This document shows, piece after piece, positions 61,216 through 64,000 of a DNA stretch of 64,000 bases; the stretch's first letter is position 1, and each line of letters starts with the position of its first letter. The stretch is from positions 128,526,001 through 128,590,000 of the forward strand of contig JBITNC010000001.1 of the NCBI GenBank assembly GCA_050084985.1. Direction: 5' to 3'. The notes beneath the pieces are model-generated. The model was not told where the DNA came from and did no database searches. It worked only from the letters and a program-made list of their open reading frames with translations. This DNA is from Nageia nagi. Lineage: Eukaryota > Pinophyta. Position numbers and translations under genes: made by a program.

Positions 61216-61559
61216 AAAAGTATCAAAAGGATTTGGATAATATCAAAAGGTATCTTACTAATCTTTTAATATTAGCCCCTTGTGATTTGAAAAAGAGCTT
61301 ATTACTTTATGTTTCAGCAACTATGTTGCCTTATAGGCAATGTTGGCTTAGAAAGATGACAATAATAAGAAAAGAGTAATTTATTAGATCAATAAGACTT
61401 TGCTTAATTATGTGATAAAATATAATGCAATAGAAAAATATGTGCTTTGCAATAGTCTTCTCAATAGAAATGTTAAGATAGTATATGCTTTGAAATACAA
61501 CATATGTCATAGTTCAGGCTAACTCACTCAGATATCTCATATCCAAGTCCTACTTGTCT

Positions 61560-62260
61560 AGAAGAGCTGTGAAATGGATGATGTTGCTTTAAGAATTTGA
61601 CTTGGTCTTTATCACTCAAAAATTAATCAAAGGATAAGCTATCACATATTTCATTGCCAACCACCCACACAATGAAGTATCCAAGATATAGGAAGAGTTT
61701 TTGGATGAAGTGGATAGTCATATCACTTACAAAGCTAGCATCATCATTGGATTCCAGTAGTATCACTCAATTGAAGAACCTAATTTTCTTGATGTTTTCA
61801 TTGGATTCATGGAATATGATGAGTGAATGTTGTACTTCAATAATTTGAAGTGCATTCACGATTTTGGGGTAGGAATTATCCTAATAATTTCTCATGGTGA
61901 TGTTATCCATATGTCTTATTATTTAAGTTTTGATTGCACTAACAACATGGCAGAATATGAGGCTCTTATATTAGGTTTAAAGGCCAAATACTTCTTAATA
62001 TGAAAAGGATCAAGATCTTTAGTGATTCTAAACTAATGATAAAGCAAATGTCCAACATCTATAACACTAAAGATCTAAAATTGCAACCATATAAAGAAAT
62101 AGTCAAAAATCTCCTCATGTACTTCTCTAAGTATCAAATTGATAACATCCTAAGAGACAACAACAAGTATGTTGATGCTATGGCTAGTGCCACTTCCCTT
62201 GCTCCTATTAACATAAAAGATGAACAAACCATCCTCATAATCAAAAACATTGGTAAGCCT
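61560..62260 (+). pseudogene. Gypsy C RNase H region
   Basis: 'TNNMAEYEALILGLKA' near 61940-61985 and 'IKIFSDSKLMIKQMSN' near 62006-62053 are the AE.EAL..GL..A and ..V..DS.L...Q boxes of RNase H, including the Asp of DSKL. 'ILRDNNKYVDAMASATSLAP' near 62146-62205 matches the ..R..N..AD.LA..A tail. The spacing and the 'FGVGIILI.SHGDVI' strand upstream suggest the additional archaeal-type RNase H seen in Tat elements, but this assignment is by eye. Confidence 0.78.
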
Positions 62261-62459
62261 TCTAATGAGTGTGATGTTCGAAATTTTATTCATGATCATT
62301 ATTTTTTAGCAAGTTGTATCAATGCATGTGAATGGTATCAAGATGTTTTAAATTATCTTAAAAATGGTATTGTTCCTACTACTTTTGATCATAATGCTAG
62401 AATTAGACTTAAAAAGCTAGCTACAAAACATATCATTATTATGGTGATTTTCTATATAC

Positions 62460-63111
62460 AATGTCTTTGATGGTACTCTTCTTAGATGTCTAATGAGGAA
62501 TGAAATAGAAATGGAACTTCATCAAGCTCGTGAAGGTAAATGTGATGGTCACTTTAATGGTAAATTTGTTCATCAAAAATTACTTAGACTAGGTTATTAT
62601 TGGCCTACTATGCTTGAAGATTATGAACTACATGTTAGAAAGTATGAGCAATATCAAAAGAATGCTAGGATTTAACCTTCTCCTTCTCATGATTTACATT
62701 ATATTGTATCTCCTTGATCATTTTCTATTAGGGAACTTGATTTTATTAGAAAAATTAATCCTATTTCAAGATATGAACATAAGTTTATCATTATAGCTAC
62801 AAAATACTTCACTAAATAGGTGGAGGCCATACCTATGAAGTTAGCTAAAGGAGGTAAAATTATTTTTTCTTATTAAATATATCATTTCTAAATATGATGT
62901 TGCTTTCTAAATTGTTTATGGATAATAATTTTAGCTTTAAAGGTAATGAAATCAAAAACTTTTGTGCAGCATATCATATTGAAAAGAAATTCTCTTCCTC
63001 TTATTATCCTCAAGGAAATGGTAAAATTGAAGCATCAAACAAGGTCATTGAGTGTATCCTATCTAAAGTTATTGCACAACATGGTAAAGATTGGCATGAA
63101 CAACTTCCCTA
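62460..63111 (+). pseudogene. Gypsy C integrase, truncated
   Basis: 'ELHQAREGKCDGHFNGKFVH' near 62515-62575 and 'LGYYWPTMLEDYELHVRKYE' near 62590-62650 form the zinc-binding domain (H..H..C..C). Both Cys of CEKCQ are Tyr ('KYEQYQK'). The core keeps 'LDFI' near 62740, 'MDNNFSFKGNEIKNFC' near 62917-62965 and 'SYYPQGNGKIEASNKVIE' near 63000-63055, so the DDE residues can still be seen. The domain stops at 'EQLPY' (63111) where a copia LTR begins. The remainder lies beyond the nested element, outside the window. Confidence 0.85.
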
Positions 63112-63609
63112 TGAAGGAGTTGCAATATAAACTAAACAACTTTATATTTGTAAGATCACATAAAAGCTCACAAATCATATCTAAATAACTCATAAAGCAA
63201 TCTCATAAAGATAACTCAAGATGTAAGTGGTTCCTCCAACTAGGAGTACATCCACTAACTAGATCTCACTTCATTCATAAATATGAACTCTTACAATTCT
63301 TTAAGATCATATCCTAAATGCTATCCTCTAGTATAATTTACTTCATAAATTGATGTGTGATCATAAAGAGGGAGCCTTATATTTATAGGCTAAAATCCTT
63401 CTTTAGATCACCCTTTTACCAAATGTACAAAGGTATGACATGGAACTCATTTTACCCAAAGGGCATGCTCATGACATGGAGTCTAGAATAAGTTATATTA
63501 TTATATTCACTTAAATACTTAAGGTATATAATGATACCTTTAAGTATTAATGAATTTATAAGAAAAATCATTACAAAACCTTTACAATAATGCATTATTC
63601 ATTCTAACA
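63112..63609 (-). repeat. Copia 4 3' LTR (copia 3 family)
   Basis: Aligns with 38882-39375 and 46493-46991 along its full length. The left end TGAAGGAGTTG corresponds to TGAGAGAATTG; the right end ATTCTAACA corresponds to ATTCCAACA. A polypurine tract (CATTAAGGAAGAG, minus) follows at 63610-63622. Confidence 0.88.
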
Positions 63610-64000
63610 CTCTTCCTTAATGCAATATTAGGATAGAGTGAATAAGAGAGAAGTAAAAGAGAAAGTAAGAGAGTTCTTCCAATAGATACAATGAAGATGA
63701 GAACTTTTTATATATTTATGAAATAAGAAAGATCTAGTTTGAGACTCATTACTTTGTCAAATACAATCATTAACCAAAATTAGTTTCAATGTACATAAAG
63801 TAGTCATCCAATTGAAAGTCATGAAGAGTCTCCACAAGCCTGCATACTTGAAATAAGTAACCTATAGTCTTAAGAAAGCTTACAAGTCAAAAGTAGCTTA
63901 AATAACATGATCAATTATATGCAATGTATTCATATCAACAAGATAGATGAATCAACTAAATGCCATCATAAACATGTGTTGATTATCATAACAAGTAGAG
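63610..64000 (-). mobile_element. Copia 4 3' untranslated region, cut by window end
   Basis: Matches 39376-39850 of copia 3 with a gap of about 90 bp relative to it near the end. Shared text includes 'agaaagatctagtttgagac', 'tttcaatgtacataaagtag' and 'tgtgttgattatcat'. Coding parts would lie beyond 64000. Confidence 0.85.

Larger units (their letters stand above)
56552..63111 (+). mobile_element. Gypsy C: Tat/Athila-like element with pol, 3' end cut by copia
   Basis: LTR, primer site, gag, protease, RT, RNase H and integrase follow in Ty3/gypsy order on the plus strand. It shares LTR and leader with the pol-less gypsy B. 59170-60330 between protease and RT has little recognisable text; 'WD.FFKD' like pieces are too weak to name. 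The 3' part is displaced by the copia insertion at 63112. Confidence 0.85.

Overview
The window looks like intergenic DNA from a large plant genome. It is AT-rich, poor in CG dinucleotides and filled with decayed, nested retroelements. A gymnosperm is my best guess from the density and age of the elements and from the pentatricopeptide and plant-mobile-domain remnants, but nothing here fixes the species. No open reading frame exceeds about 156 codons, and I see no intact host gene, rRNA, functional tRNA or CRISPR array. Almost every recognisable coding stretch carries stops and frameshifts, so the calls rest on conserved motifs followed across frames.

Layout. 1-478 is an LTR-like repeat that recurs inverted at 54.6-55.1 kb. 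1.33-4.0 kb is a 1.33-kb tandem duplication. 4.05-7.57 kb is a Ty1/copia element on the minus strand (copia 1). Its 5' LTR is split by a nearly whole minus-strand Ty3/gypsy element of chromovirus type (gypsy 1, 7740-13572). Copia 1 itself appears to sit in an older minus-strand gypsy gag (14.7-20.64 kb). That gag is also split by a 3.83-kb insertion (16181-20011), and its reading frame is continuous once the insertion and one copy of the TCTTT target site are removed. 20.76-21.71 kb holds a terminal-inverted-repeat element. 23.2-29.0 kb is a plus-strand copia element broken off inside reverse transcriptase. 31.45-34.45 kb is a minus-strand LINE. 

35.85-52.17 kb is the most interesting part. 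Two LTRs of one family, both minus, bracket a minus-strand gypsy gag without pol and an oppositely oriented plant mobile domain (PMD) gene. This reads as a non-autonomous gypsy element carrying an antisense accessory gene. Its 3' LTR has a ~0.97-kb internal inversion. The PMD gene is split by a complete copia element (copia 3, 38882-46991) whose removal restores the PMD frame at the junction. A PPR pseudogene fragment lies at 52.8-53.25 kb. From 56.55 kb a plus-strand gypsy element with the same LTR and leader family, but with pol, runs to 63111. There a second member of the copia 3 family is inserted and continues past the window end.

How the parts relate: the window is a layered record of insertions. 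The order can be read from what interrupts what: gag E, then copia 1, then gypsy 1; and PMD-bearing gypsy B, then copia 3. The pol-bearing gypsy C and the pol-less gypsy B share cis sequences, so C-type elements could once have supplied enzymes to B-type elements. Boundaries given as LTR ends are read from alignment of copies by eye; boundaries of coding remnants are approximate.
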